DNA of 16,933 nt from SOKG01 sp964502665. GTDB taxonomy: Bacteria > Chloroflexota > Dehalococcoidia > SZUA-161. The translations under genes and the position numbers were made by a program. The stretch covers positions 1 through 16,933 of the forward strand of contig CAZCXP010000043.1 of the NCBI GenBank assembly GCA_964502665.1, read 5' to 3'. Under the pieces are notes generated by a model. It was not told the DNA's origin and ran no database searches. It was given only the letters and a program-made list of their open reading frames with translations. The number at the start of each line of letters is the position of its first letter. The stretch's first letter is position 1. Of the stretch, positions 1 to 8,351 are shown one piece after another.

Positions 1-114
1 GAGTTGGACCGACGTCTGGTTGAGCTGGCCAGAATGCAAGTCCTGGCTCATCTTATGAAACTCGTCCAGGAGGGGAGGGTGGCTATTGCTGGGGAGGAGT
101 ATACTGTTAAATAG
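1..114 (+). CDS. C-terminal tail of a truncated gene, possibly MBL-fold hydrolase
   Basis: An open frame runs from the first base to a TAG stop at 112-114, giving 37 residues with no start in the window. The tail is helical and charged (LARMQVLAHLMKLVQEG) and resembles the winged-helix C-terminus of LACTB2/hydroxyacylglutathione-hydrolase-like metallo-beta-lactamase proteins, where an alanine-histidine-leucine helix precedes an 'EG+V' turn. That family call is recollection of a short motif and is weak. Only the frame and stop are seen directly. Confidence 0.5.
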   Translation, partial: ELDRRLVELARMQVLAHLMKLVQEGRVAIAGEEYTVK

Positions 115-146
115 CACGCGAGTGCTCAGTACCCAGCTTTGTAAAT

Positions 147-201
147 GTTCTACGTTCTAGGTTCTACGTTCTACGTTAACCTAGAACCTAGAACCTAGAA
201 C
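147..201. repeat. Heptamer-built inverted repeat (GTTCTAS units)
   Basis: Four tandem heptamers GTTCTAC/GTTCTAG (147-174) are followed by a central GTTAAC (175-180) and three heptamers CTAGAAC (181-201). The dyad axis lies between 177 and 178. Arms 154-177 and 178-201 pair over 24 bp with two mismatches. The repeat lies between the upstream gene's stop and the tRNA-Arg promoter. It could act as a transcription terminator-like hairpin or be a dispersed repeat; no T-tract follows on either strand. Confidence 0.8.
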
Positions 202-214
202 ACTGAACTCTGGC

Positions 215-243
215 TTGAAAGCTTGGTGAAGGCATAGTATCAT
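215..243 (+). promoter_or_regulatory. Sigma-70-type promoter of tRNA-Arg
   Basis: A TTGAAA -35 box (215-220) and a TATCAT -10 box (238-243) are separated by exactly 17 bp. Transcription would start at about 250, immediately before the tRNA at 252. YIP1 may be co-transcribed, since it starts 30 bp after the tRNA. Confidence 0.65.
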
Positions 244-251
244 ACATGTGG

Positions 252-326
252 GCCCCTGTAGCTCAGAGGATAGAGCGCTGGCCTCCGGAGCCAGGTGCGT
301 GGGTTCGAGTCCCGCCAGGGGTACCA
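252..326 (+). tRNA. tRNA-Arg (anticodon CCG)
   Basis: A full cloverleaf can be drawn. Acceptor GCCCCTG pairs with CAGGGGT (one terminal G-U). The D arm is GCTC/GAGC. The anticodon stem CTGGC/GCCAG encloses loop CTCCGGA with anticodon CCG at 285-287. The T arm is GTGGG/CCCGC with loop TTCGAGT, followed by discriminator A323 and an encoded CCA (324-326). It decodes CGG. Confidence 0.95.
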
Positions 327-356
327 CTGGGTTAAGGAAAGCGAAAGGATGGGAAG

Positions 357-920
357 ATGGAAGCTCAGCATTCTCTAGTGAATAGGATGATACGTGCTGC
401 AAGACTCGAGGTTGACCTCTATGAGGAGGTGGAGGCAGACACCAAGGCTAATGGGCAGGCGTTCGTCGCGGTGCTCATAGCCAGTCTGGCCGCTGGTATT
501 GGGGCTGGTATTGCGGGCGTGCTTGTCGAGGGTGGTCTGTGGTTCCTTTGGGGGCTGCTAATAGGTCTAGCTACAGCCCTGGGTGGGTGGCTCGTATGGT
601 CTCTATTTGCCTACTGGCTCGGCACCACCATATTCAAAGGCCCGGAGACCTCGGCTACATATGGGGAGTTGCTGCGGACTATCGGTTTCTCAAATTCCCC
701 CAGGGTGTTGGCTTTCTTTTCCTTTATACCCTTCCTCGGGGGGATAATCGTTTTTGCTGTATCCGTATGGGCGCTTATCGCAGGGATAATCGCGGTCAGG
801 CAAGCTCTCGACTTCTCCACCTGGCGAGCTATTGGCACCTGTATTGTTGGTTGGATTCTCTACATGCTAATCGTCTTCCTGGTCACGGGGCTGGTGCTGG
901 GAGGCAAAGCCCTGTTTTAG
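357..920 (+). CDS. YIP1-family integral membrane protein
   Basis: 187 residues. The N-terminus (residues 8-35, VNRMIRAARLEVDLYEEVEAD) has the basic-amphipathic and acidic pattern seen before the first membrane span in bacterial YIP1 (Pfam Yip1) proteins. About five hydrophobic segments follow, near residues 36-57, 60-89, 116-146 (possibly two spans) and 160-181. The function of bacterial YIP1 proteins is unknown. The ATG at 357 has AGGA seven bases upstream; an internal ATG at 387 is an alternative. The gene follows tRNA-Arg by 30 bp on the same strand. The family call rests on overall pattern, not on catalytic residues. Confidence 0.75.
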   Translation: MEAQHSLVNRMIRAARLEVDLYEEVEADTKANGQAFVAVLIASLAAGIGAGIAGVLVEGGLWFLWGLLIGLATALGGWLVWSLFAYWLGTTIFKGPETSATYGELLRTIGFSNSPRVLAFFSFIPFLGGIIVFAVSVWALIAGIIAVRQALDFSTWRAIGTCIVGWILYMLIVFLVTGLVLGGKALF

Positions 921-1023
921 CAGCATGGACGCAATAGGGCATTGCACGGAAGGGCGCTTGGCTAATTGCCGGATTGCGTAACTTGTCAACAAAGAGGCGA
1001 AAGGCAGAGATTGGCTTTAAGAA

Positions 1024-1101
1024 CGGGGTGTAGCGCAGCCTGGTTAGCGCGCATGGTTTGGGACCATGAGGTCGGCGGTTCAAATCCGCCCACCCCGACC
1101 A
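1024..1101 (+). tRNA. tRNA-Pro (anticodon TGG)
   Basis: The acceptor stem CGGGGTG/CACCCCG is a perfect 7 bp. The D arm is GCGC/GCGC. The anticodon stem CATGG/CCATG encloses TTTGGGA with anticodon TGG. The T arm GGCGG/CCGCC encloses TTCAAAT. Discriminator A1098 and CCA 1099-1101 are encoded. Its 3' half and 9 bp of downstream flank recur at 9913-9971, so this tRNA is a candidate integration site. Confidence 0.96.
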
Positions 1102-1133
1102 TCCACTCGGAAATCGAGGATGAGCCCTCCACT

Positions 1134-1160
1134 CTTTCTTCACTTGGTGTGTGAAGGAAG
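1134..1160 (+). terminator. Hairpin downstream of tRNA-Pro, candidate terminator
   Basis: Arms 1134-1143 (CTTTCTTCAC) and 1151-1160 (GTGAAGGAAG) form a 10-bp stem with one G-U pair and a 7-nt loop. It lies 32 nt after the tRNA. The following bases are only moderately T-rich, so it is a weak intrinsic terminator. An overlapping dyad (AAGGAAG/CTTCCTT, 1154-1168) and a CCCC/GGGG hairpin (1177-1190) follow. A 10-bp tandem repeat (GCCGTTGAAT twice) lies at 1268-1287. No gene is seen from 1102 to 1330. Confidence 0.4.
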
Positions 1161-1330
1161 GCTTCCTTGGCGACAGCCCCGTGACAGGGGTCGGGGTTGC
1201 CAAACCCGCAGGGTCATCAAATCCTAATCACACACCGGTTCAATTGGAAATGGGTCGCATGGTGGAGGCCGTTGAATGCCGTTGAATTCTCTAACGCTTA
1301 ACTCTTAGGCATAAGGTGCTTCATACCATT

Positions 1331-2326
1331 TCAAGGCTCCACCAGAATCTTTCCTCCCTCACCACTCAAGGCTTTTTCGAATGCCTGGTTGATTTCATGC
1401 AAAGGCATCTTACATGTTATCAGAGGAGCCACATCGATCTTCCGGTCCTTTATGAGGTTAAGTGCAGAGGCATATTCACCCGGCGAGAAACACTGCGACC
1501 CTTTAATTGTAATCCCTTTTAACACGATGCTGTTGAATACCACTTCAACTGGATCAAAGCATATCGCTTCAACTACGATCGTCCCAGCCTTCCTCACCAG
1601 AGCTATCGACTGCTGTGAGGTGGGGACACTTCCCGCGCATTCGAATACGATGTCTGGGCCCACACCATGTGTCAATTCCAGAATTCTGTCAACAGGATTG
1701 GTCAGGTTTGCATCTATGACCTCGTCCACGGCATCCCTAGCCAACTCGATCCTGGATTTGCTGATCTCGGAAGCGTAAACTGCTTTGGCACCAGAGGCTT
1801 TTGCAACTCGTGCCACAAGCTGCCCGATGGGGCCCAGCCCCAGCACTGCAACAACATCCCCTTCCCGCAACCCGGACACTTTGACAGCATGCAAAGCACA
1901 GGTTGTCGGCTCAACTAATGCTCCCTGCTCATAGCTCATGTCTTCAGGTAGTCTGTGGAGGTTGTAGTGCTTAGCCTTAGCGTAGGTGGCAAACCCACCT
2001 TTGAATCTTATCAACTCGACATAGAATTGCTCGCAGAGTCCCAAATCGCCCTGACGGCACCAAAAACACTCGCCGCACGAGAGGTTGGGCTCAAATGCTA
2101 CTCTGTCCCCTATTCTCCATCCCTTCACGTCTGACCCTATTTCAACAACGTCGCCCGAGAACTCGTGACCGGGTCCTACACCGGCGCCTTCCTTGAAAAT
2201 ATGCAGGTCACCGCCGCATATTCCGCAACACTGTACTTTTATCAAGACTTCATCTGTTTCCAAAACAGGTTCCGGCACCTCTGCAATCGCGAATCTTCTC
2301 TTGCCCTCTAAAACGGCTTCTTTCAT
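1331..2326 (-). CDS. Zinc-dependent medium-chain alcohol/polyol dehydrogenase
   Basis: 331 residues, full length for the MDR (ADH/sorbitol dehydrogenase) superfamily. Visible catalytic-zinc ligands are C37 (CGICGGD), H54-E55 (GHE) and E140 (LVEP). The structural zinc site is C85, C88, C91 and C99. The Rossmann motif GLGPIG is at 164-169. Such enzymes oxidise an alcohol or polyol to aldehyde or ketone with NAD(P)+ in the cytoplasm. The substrate cannot be read; the E140 pattern and GGD motif favour polyol or threonine dehydrogenase-like members over ethanol dehydrogenases. It lies 80 bp downstream of the ThDP enzyme on the same strand, so the two are probably one operon. GAGG sits about 10 nt before the ATG. 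Confidence 0.9.
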   Translation of the reverse strand: MKEAVLEGKRRFAIAEVPEPVLETDEVLIKVQCCGICGGDLHIFKEGAGVGPGHEFSGDVVEIGSDVKGWRIGDRVAFEPNLSCGECFWCRQGDLGLCEQFYVELIRFKGGFATYAKAKHYNLHRLPEDMSYEQGALVEPTTCALHAVKVSGLREGDVVAVLGLGPIGQLVARVAKASGAKAVYASEISKSRIELARDAVDEVIDANLTNPVDRILELTHGVGPDIVFECAGSVPTSQQSIALVRKAGTIVVEAICFDPVEVVFNSIVLKGITIKGSQCFSPGEYASALNLIKDRKIDVAPLITCKMPLHEINQAFEKALSGEGGKILVEP

Positions 2327-2406
2327 ATTATCTCGTCCTCACTAGGTTGATTATAAGAAAGCGCAACTCAACCATAACGCATTCGCGTGACTATGTCGGA
2401 AGCATA

Positions 2407-4116
2407 TTATCTCCGGTGCATTTCCAAGAGTTCACGCCTCGCCTCTACCCCTCTATAGTTGGCAAAGTTCAGGGCGGTGGGGTCTGTTCTGACGTCGAGC
2501 ACCGCGGGAAGCCCTGAGTCAAAGGCTCTTCTCAAGGCAGGTTGGATTTCATCAGGTTCGGTTACAAGCTCCCCGTAAGCCCCCAAGCTTTCTGCGTATT
2601 TGTCGTATCTCACATCCTCGCTCAGCTTGGAACACACTTCATAGCACTCATTGAGCTGCTGATCGTGTCTGACCATACCCCACTGGCAATCGTTGCCTAC
2701 AACAACTACGATCTGCTTATTGTGTCTCACGGCGGTGTCAATCTCACTGGCATTGAAAAGGAAGGAGCCATCTCCAGTTATAACGAGAACCCTCTTGTCC
2801 GGCTTGGCTACTTTGACTCCTATCCCGAAGGGAATGCCTCCCCCCAAGTGTCCGAAGGAGCCCCCATGGGCCGATATGAAGCTACCGGGAAAGCTGGCTC
2901 GGTAAAAAGGAGTAACTTGAGCGAAGATATCTCCCCCATCCATTATGATGTATGAATCCTTCCCCAAGAACTCAGACACTTCCTTCCCAAGCCGACAGGG
3001 ATGAATCGGCTTTTCCGAACTCGATGCCGCCGAGTACAGCGTGTCTTCAATGGTTTTGACAATGCCCTTGACGTTCCTTACCCACTCCGTTTCCTCGCGT
3101 TTGCTCCCATTGCCCCCAAGGGCTTCTTTCGCTGCCTCAATTAGCTGTGTCAGAACTGCTTTGGCATCTCCCCATATCCCGAGAGCAACGGGCCTATTTC
3201 TACCGATCTCTGTAGGCTCGATATCCACGGAGATCACCTTTACATCGGGCGCATAGAAATTGCCAGCGCCAAAGCCCAGTATTTCCTCGAACCTGACCCC
3301 TATCGCCAGAAGCACGTCAGCTCCTGCTATGCTCCCGAAATCCAGACCAACGGGGCCGCCGCAAAGCGGATGATCATCGGGTATGCAACCTTTTCCACCT
3401 ATTGCGTAGCATACCGGTATATTGGTTAGTTCGGCGAATTGAATCAGTTCCTCCGAAGCGCCTGACCAAAGGATTCCGCTGCCGATCAGCATCCCCGGCT
3501 TCTGAGCGGCCAGTAACCATTCCGTGGCTTTCTTCACCAGTTGAGGGTTTCCAAATGGGCGCGCTTCGGTCCTGTACATCTCTGGTGGGATAATGGGTGC
3601 ATCTTCTTCTTCCACGCTGAGCAGCATGACATCATAAGGCAAATCCAATAGCACAGGTCCTTTGCGGCCAGTATTGGCATATCTAAAAGCTGTGGCTACA
3701 TATTCCGGCAACCGCTTCGTGGAAGTACAGTAGCCTCTCCACTTTGTAATAGACCTATACATATCTCTAGAGTCGAACTCCTGAATAGCGCCCATTCCCT
3801 CGTAGCAATGTGGCACATGTGTCGTGATGCCGACTACTGGGGCGCATGCATACCATGCGGTGGTTATACCAGGTGCCATGTTTACCGCTCCTGGTCCCGC
3901 TGTAACCATGGTCACTCCAGGCTCACCAGCGACTATCGCGTAGCCAGTCGCAGCGTTTGCCACGGCCTGTTCGTGTCTCATGTCTACAAGCTCAATACCC
4001 TCATCCACGCATGTATCGTATACCTCGCTTAGCTCGCCGCTGAGGGTGAAAATGGACCTTACGCCTTCATTCTTCAGGGCCCTGCCGACAAGTGTGCTCC
4101 CTCTTACTGTTGCCAT
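2407..4116 (-). CDS. Thiamine-diphosphate-dependent enzyme, acetolactate synthase-like
   Basis: 569 residues with the three-domain layout of the acetolactate synthase/pyruvate oxidase/2-hydroxyacyl-CoA lyase superfamily. The Pyr domain is at about 5-170 with cofactor-activating E49 (RHEQ). The central domain is at about 190-330. The PP domain follows with GDG at 448-450 and the metal-ligand Asn 475 about 27 residues later. The ATG has a strong AGGAGG five to six bases upstream. Members decarboxylate 2-oxo acids, cleave 2-hydroxyacyl-CoA, or transfer acetyl groups. No regulatory (IlvN) subunit or other branched-chain genes are nearby, so a biosynthetic IlvB role is unlikely. In this cluster, cleavage of a 2-oxo or 2-hydroxy acid to an aldehyde is my inference. 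A sulfoacetaldehyde acetyltransferase-type activity cannot be excluded. Confidence 0.85.
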   Translation of the reverse strand: MATVRGSTLVGRALKNEGVRSIFTLSGELSEVYDTCVDEGIELVDMRHEQAVANAATGYAIVAGEPGVTMVTAGPGAVNMAPGITTAWYACAPVVGITTHVPHCYEGMGAIQEFDSRDMYRSITKWRGYCTSTKRLPEYVATAFRYANTGRKGPVLLDLPYDVMLLSVEEEDAPIIPPEMYRTEARPFGNPQLVKKATEWLLAAQKPGMLIGSGILWSGASEELIQFAELTNIPVCYAIGGKGCIPDDHPLCGGPVGLDFGSIAGADVLLAIGVRFEEILGFGAGNFYAPDVKVISVDIEPTEIGRNRPVALGIWGDAKAVLTQLIEAAKEALGGNGSKREETEWVRNVKGIVKTIEDTLYSAASSSEKPIHPCRLGKEVSEFLGKDSYIIMDGGDIFAQVTPFYRASFPGSFISAHGGSFGHLGGGIPFGIGVKVAKPDKRVLVITGDGSFLFNASEIDTAVRHNKQIVVVVGNDCQWGMVRHDQQLNECYEVCSKLSEDVRYDKYAESLGAYGELVTEPDEIQPALRRAFDSGLPAVLDVRTDPTALNFANYRGVEARRELLEMHRR

Positions 4117-4304
4117 TTCTACCTCCTACGTTTGGTATCGTCTTGCTCCGCTGATCCTCAGTTACCGACAGGCATAATTAGACTCAAGGGGATGAAACTA
4201 AATGCCGCTGGTCATGTACTATTCGACGAAGGTACACCAGGATGCGATTCTAGCCTATTCGCAGACAATTTTCAAATGTATGAACGCTGGTTCCCCCAGT
4301 CTCC

Positions 4305-4333
4305 TTGACGAGCAGAATGTGGGGCCTTATAAT
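4305..4333 (+). promoter_or_regulatory. Near-consensus sigma-70 promoter for the SDR gene
   Basis: TTGACG (4305-4310) and a perfect TATAAT (4328-4333) are separated by 17 bp. The predicted start near 4340 leaves a leader of about 73 nt before the SDR ATG at 4413. It lies in the 296-bp gap between the divergent ThDP and SDR genes. No comparably good promoter was found for the minus-strand ThDP gene in the same gap. Confidence 0.75.
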
Positions 4334-4412
4334 CGCGGTGCACACGTCGGAAGACGCTCAGCCCATTCATGAGAATCTGACGTGCCTGACTTTGGATTGA
4401 AGGAGGCAGCGG

Positions 4413-5174
4413 ATGACAATTCCCACCCTTTCCTTGGAGGGCAAGATAGCCGTCGTCACCGGGGGGAGCAGGGGTATTGGCAGGGCGATCGCACTGGGGT
4501 TCGCCCAGGCGGGTGCGGATGTGGTGATCGTCAGCCGGACCATCGCTGATCTTGAGAAAGTGGCCGGTGAGATTGAGGCCCTGGGCCAGCGTGCCCTGGC
4601 GGTTGAAACCAATATCGCTGTAAAAAGTGAAGTGGACAATATGGTGTCAAAAACGCTTGAGAAGTTTCACACCATCGATATTTTGGTCAACAATGCGGCG
4701 ACCAATATTATGTGCCCCCTTACCGAGCTTCGAGAGGACGGCTGGGATAAGGTGATGAATGTCTGCCTCAAGGGGTATTACCTATGTAGCCAAGCAGTGG
4801 CAAGAATAATGATAGAAAAGGAAAGCGGAAGCATAATCAATATTGCATCGACTGGAGCCGCGAAAGCCGCCCCAGGCCTGGGGGCCTACAGCATATCAAA
4901 GGCCGGAGTGGTCATGCTCACCCAAGTCCTTGCTGTCGAGCTTGCCCGTTATAACATCCGTGTCAATGCTATAGGACCGTATCTGGTGAAGACAGCTTTC
5001 AGCAAGCCAATGTGGAGCAATCCGGATATGCTCAAAGCTATTGAGGCCAGCATCCCGCTAGGTCACATAGCTGAGCCTGAGGACATCATGTCGCTAGCCT
5101 TGTTTCTCGCCTCCAGCGCTTCAAGCTGTATCACAGGGCAGACCATATATGTCGATGGCGGCATCCTGGCCTGA
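4413..5174 (+). CDS. Short-chain dehydrogenase/reductase (SDR)
   Basis: 253 residues, classical SDR length. The cofactor motif TGGSRGIG is at 16-23, NNAA at 93-96, with N116, S146, Y159 and K163 (YSISK) forming the catalytic tetrad, and a C-terminal VDGG motif. Arg42 after the second strand (SRT) suggests NADP(H) preference. The tail resembles gluconate 5-dehydrogenase and FabG-like members, but the substrate is not determinable. AGGAGG at 4401-4406 sets the ATG. It is the only plus-strand gene of the catabolic block and ends 29 bp before the end of the convergent AOR gene. Confidence 0.92.
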   Translation: MTIPTLSLEGKIAVVTGGSRGIGRAIALGFAQAGADVVIVSRTIADLEKVAGEIEALGQRALAVETNIAVKSEVDNMVSKTLEKFHTIDILVNNAATNIMCPLTELREDGWDKVMNVCLKGYYLCSQAVARIMIEKESGSIINIASTGAAKAAPGLGAYSISKAGVVMLTQVLAVELARYNIRVNAIGPYLVKTAFSKPMWSNPDMLKAIEASIPLGHIAEPEDIMSLALFLASSASSCITGQTIYVDGGILA

Positions 5175-5203
5175 AGCTCCAAGAAGCGTACTAATGTTGA
5201 TCT

Positions 5204-7060
5204 TTAAATCCTGGCGGCGAGGTCTGATAGGCCCAAGCTATAGAGCTTGTCTTTGGTGGGACGCCCATCGGCATCGAGAGGTCGCAGCCTGTAGTACTCC
5301 TTCAGCATGAGCTCGATATCAGGCACAGAGCCAGCGGCACCACCCTCCTTAGTGGGAGTCAGGATGCGCTGGGGCAATTCATCATCCGCCGCCCTGACGC
5401 CCATAAGATTGCCCAGCCCCCTTTTGAGCACCCAGGTTCTCTCGCCGCACTCCATCATCTCCTTTAGGTCGTAGTCAAACCCGGTCGTCGTCCTCAGCAT
5501 GTCGAGCACATCCTCTACGCTCAGAGAAAGGAGGACGAACTGGCACACAATGGCAGAGTTCACCACCATCGCCAGATTCTCAGAGACTATGGTCATCGCC
5601 GCTTTGCCTTCACTATTTTGCGGATCATAGTGTCCGTGCAATCCAATCTCTGGGGCAACGAACGCCCCTGTTTCAACATAAGGCATGAGATGCGTCAAGT
5701 GACAGCCGCCCCTAATAGAGGTAGCATAAGCCAGTCCCACACCGTGAGCTGCTCTGGGGTCGTGCATAGGAAGCTCAAGCCCCTTTACCTCGACCGTATA
5801 GTCACTGGCGTTCTTGCCTATCTCGCGCGCAGCATGTCTGGATCCTTCCGCCAGGACATCCCCGAACCCTTCGCGCTGGGCGATCTTATCCACCATCTTC
5901 AGAGCAGCACCGATATCGCCCCATTTCAGCTCGATGCCATCGGTATCCTGCTTGCCAATAAGGCCGTTCTCAAAACAATCGATGGCAAAGGCAATGGAAG
6001 CGCCACAGGAGAGGGTATCGAGTCCGTACCTGTTGCAGGCCTCATTTGCCTTCACGATCCCGGCCAGATCGTCAACCATAAGCAGGCTGCCAAAGCTTGC
6101 ACAAGTTTCGTATTCCGGCCCTGGTCCTTGATCGACCCGATAAGGACCCTCTTCTACCCTGACCACTCTTTTGCAAGCAACTGGACACCTGTAGCAGGCG
6201 TGGGTTCCGACCAGATATTGCTTGCTCAGGGTTGCTCCGTCTATCTTAGACGCTAATTCAAGGTTCTTGCCCAGGGACCAGTTCTTGATCGGCAGATCAC
6301 CACTTATAGCACCATCAACCATGCCGCCATCAGTGCCGTAGGCCCGTAAGCTACGTGTGATTGCGCTAGCTTTGACCTTCTGCATGACCTGCCTGCGCCT
6401 CTTCTCGAATTCATCAGGCGTGGCCGGTTCAACCTTCCCTGTTCCCCGAACTGCGATTGCCTTCAGATTCTTGGCCCCCATCACCGCGCCGGCACCGCAG
6501 CGACCGAATACCGCATCCTTATCATTTATTGCTGTGGCATATTTAACCAGGTTCTCCCCTGCCTGGCCGATCGCCAGGACTCTTGCCGCTCTCCTTCCTC
6601 CAATTCGTTCCTTGAGCAGGTCGGTGGTCTCATAGATGTCTTTGCCCCAAAGGTCGGAAGCGTCTTTGATCTCAACTTTGTCATCATCAATAAAGAGATA
6701 TACAGGCTTATCGGAAATGCCCTCTACTGCGATGCCATCGTAGCCTGCGAATTTCATCTCGGGGCCAAGATTGCCTCCGCAGTTGCTCTCTCCCCAGATA
6801 TTGGTTAAAGGAGATTTGAAACATGCTGCTAAGCGTGATGCTCCGGGAAGCGCAGTTCCTGCCAGGGGACCGGTAAATAAGAAGAGGATGTTCTCTCCAG
6901 CTAGTGGGTTCACATCAGGAGAAACGCGATCGAGGAAGAGTTTGGCCGCCACTCCGCTCCCACCGATGAATTTCCGTAGTGTGTCCTGTTCCAGCGTAGA
7001 GCGATTGATCAAGCCATTGGCAAGATTGACCTCTAAAATTCTCCCTTGATAGCCTCCCAT
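5204..7060 (-). CDS. Aldehyde ferredoxin oxidoreductase (tungsten/Mo-pterin, AOR family)
   Basis: 618 residues, the normal AOR length. The [4Fe-4S] ligands are C289, C292 and C296 (CYRCPVAC) and distal C506. The N-terminal domain shows the family's GGYQGRIL, FTGPLAG and GGNLGPEMKFAGYD patterns, and pterin-contacting segments lie near GLDTLSCG (346-353). AORs oxidise aldehydes to carboxylates with two ferredoxins, or run in reverse, and are oxygen sensitive; this indicates an anaerobic host. AAAGG lies five to six bases before the ATG. It is 128 bp downstream of the UxaA large subunit on the same strand and probably shares its transcript. The substrate aldehyde is presumably made by the neighbouring enzymes (inferred). 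Confidence 0.93.
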   Translation of the reverse strand: MGGYQGRILEVNLANGLINRSTLEQDTLRKFIGGSGVAAKLFLDRVSPDVNPLAGENILFLFTGPLAGTALPGASRLAACFKSPLTNIWGESNCGGNLGPEMKFAGYDGIAVEGISDKPVYLFIDDDKVEIKDASDLWGKDIYETTDLLKERIGGRRAARVLAIGQAGENLVKYATAINDKDAVFGRCGAGAVMGAKNLKAIAVRGTGKVEPATPDEFEKRRRQVMQKVKASAITRSLRAYGTDGGMVDGAISGDLPIKNWSLGKNLELASKIDGATLSKQYLVGTHACYRCPVACKRVVRVEEGPYRVDQGPGPEYETCASFGSLLMVDDLAGIVKANEACNRYGLDTLSCGASIAFAIDCFENGLIGKQDTDGIELKWGDIGAALKMVDKIAQREGFGDVLAEGSRHAAREIGKNASDYTVEVKGLELPMHDPRAAHGVGLAYATSIRGGCHLTHLMPYVETGAFVAPEIGLHGHYDPQNSEGKAAMTIVSENLAMVVNSAIVCQFVLLSLSVEDVLDMLRTTTGFDYDLKEMMECGERTWVLKRGLGNLMGVRAADDELPQRILTPTKEGGAAGSVPDIELMLKEYYRLRPLDADGRPTKDKLYSLGLSDLAARI

Positions 7061-7120
7061 TCCTGCCTTTCGTGTGAAAGATTAGCAAATCGGTGTGCCT
7101 TAGGAAGCCTCAGGCCTGCC

Positions 7121-7183
7121 GCCGCTTCGGGCTTCGTAGAATGAACAAGTTGAATAGCAATACTGCTTGCCGCCCGAAGCCGC
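7121..7183. repeat. Imperfect inverted repeat between UxaA and AOR genes
   Basis: Arms 7121-7132 (GCCGCTTCGGGC) and 7172-7183 (GCCCGAAGCCGC) are complementary at 11 of 12 positions. They are followed outward by GGCC/GGCC blocks (7113-7116 and 7185-7188). The downstream gap is otherwise empty. In the minus-strand mRNA it could form a stem between the two genes and set differential expression or processing; there is no T-tract. Confidence 0.45.
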
Positions 7184-7188
7184 TGGCC

Positions 7189-8349
7189 TCACAGCGTCGC
7201 CGGAATCTTGGTCCACAGGTCGCACGCGTAGACATAGCCTATGAGCTCACTCTGAGTTTTCCTTCCGGAAGCTACTTCCAGCATCAGGTTGAACAGCTCT
7301 TCCCCAACGCTCCTGATATCGGTGATCGCTCGATCAATATCCACCAGGTAATCCAGAATATCAGGGAATTTCTTGAAGTGATCTCGTCTAGCTGTTAGTT
7401 TGATGACAGGTACAAACGGGAAACCATACGGCGCGGCACATTCAGTAGAATAGGTGATGATATTGCAGCCAGCGGCAGCGAGCCCGGTCAGCGACTTCAG
7501 GTCATTGCCTGGGGTATCGACGAAGAACATACCCTTCCCCTCTGGAACCTCTCCGTAGCCTACGACTTCAGTCAAGGGCGTTGTTCCTCCCTTGAAGATG
7601 GCACCCAGAGCTTTTTCCTCCATGGAGCTCAGCCCATCCTCGATATTCTGGTGGTCAGGGTTTGCGCCAAACAGGTCTACGCCGAAAGACCGCAGATACT
7701 CCTCATGGTCTCGGACGACCTTCAGCATCTTCTGCTTAACCTTGTTATTGACTGCCCTTGCCGCGATCACATGCTCGGCTCCTATAACCTCTGGCGTCTC
7801 GCTGAAGCCGCCGCTTCCGCCATTCTCGATTACGAAATCCAGCGCAGTCCCCTGGGCAGCGTTTGTCACTGGCCCCGAGATAGGCGTTGAGCCGCCGCAC
7901 TCCACACCGTGCCGCAACTTGGAAACCGGCATGGGCTCTCTCTTTATCCTGGAGGCATCACTGGCCATCCTGCGGACTATGTTTACACCCTTGGACACCG
8001 CGGTCATCACTCCGCCTTCCTGATGAATCTTGCATACATCAACCGGCTTACCTGATTCAGCGATGCCATTTGCTATGCGGTATGGATCTGCATCGGCACA
8101 AACGGGACTTACAACCAGTACACCGGCCAGATTAGGGTTCTTGCCCAGATTTATGAGTGTACGAAACACGATCTCCTCATCAGGGGGAATTAGGCCGCAT
8201 GCCTGCCTGTGTGTGAATGGAACGCAGTCACTCACATCACTTGCAATCCAGGTGGCTGGATCCGATGAGCAGGATACGGTTGAAATAACTCCGATGTAGT
8301 TCCTTGTCCCCGCCAAGCCATCTTTTCTGGGATAACCCAAAAACTCCAT
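7189..8349 (-). CDS. UxaA-family dehydratase/lyase large subunit (altronate dehydratase or sulfolactate sulfo-lyase type)
   Basis: 386 residues matching the C-terminal catalytic region of UxaA/GarD/SuyB proteins. Family landmarks are GTRNYIGVIST near residue 14, THRQACG at 46-52, HQEGG at 109-113, ECGGS at 150-154, SETPEVIGAEH at 183-193 and VDTPGND at 277-283. These enzymes eliminate water from aldonates/aldarates, or sulfite from (2R)-sulfolactate, using a metal centre. The SAF-domain small subunit is encoded separately two bases upstream; this split layout is known from SuyAB. The usual 'TGRGS'-like stretch late in the protein reads TECAAP here (302-307), which is atypical. ATG at 8349. 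The substrate is undetermined. Confidence 0.85.
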   Translation of the reverse strand: MEFLGYPRKDGLAGTRNYIGVISTVSCSSDPATWIASDVSDCVPFTHRQACGLIPPDEEIVFRTLINLGKNPNLAGVLVVSPVCADADPYRIANGIAESGKPVDVCKIHQEGGVMTAVSKGVNIVRRMASDASRIKREPMPVSKLRHGVECGGSTPISGPVTNAAQGTALDFVIENGGSGGFSETPEVIGAEHVIAARAVNNKVKQKMLKVVRDHEEYLRSFGVDLFGANPDHQNIEDGLSSMEEKALGAIFKGGTTPLTEVVGYGEVPEGKGMFFVDTPGNDLKSLTGLAAAGCNIITYSTECAAPYGFPFVPVIKLTARRDHFKKFPDILDYLVDIDRAITDIRSVGEELFNLMLEVASGRKTQSELIGYVYACDLWTKIPATL

Positions 8350-8351
8350 GT

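Noticed and set aside
147..201. CRISPR array
   Set aside because: Repeats are 7 bp, contiguous and inverted at the centre, with no spacers.
883..1203. 106-codon minus-strand frame across tRNA-Pro
   Set aside because: It runs antisense through the whole tRNA gene and matches no family; a chance frame.
5618..6256. 212-codon plus-strand frame opposite AOR
   Set aside because: AOR cysteine and pterin motifs are on the minus strand; the plus frame has no recognisable domain.
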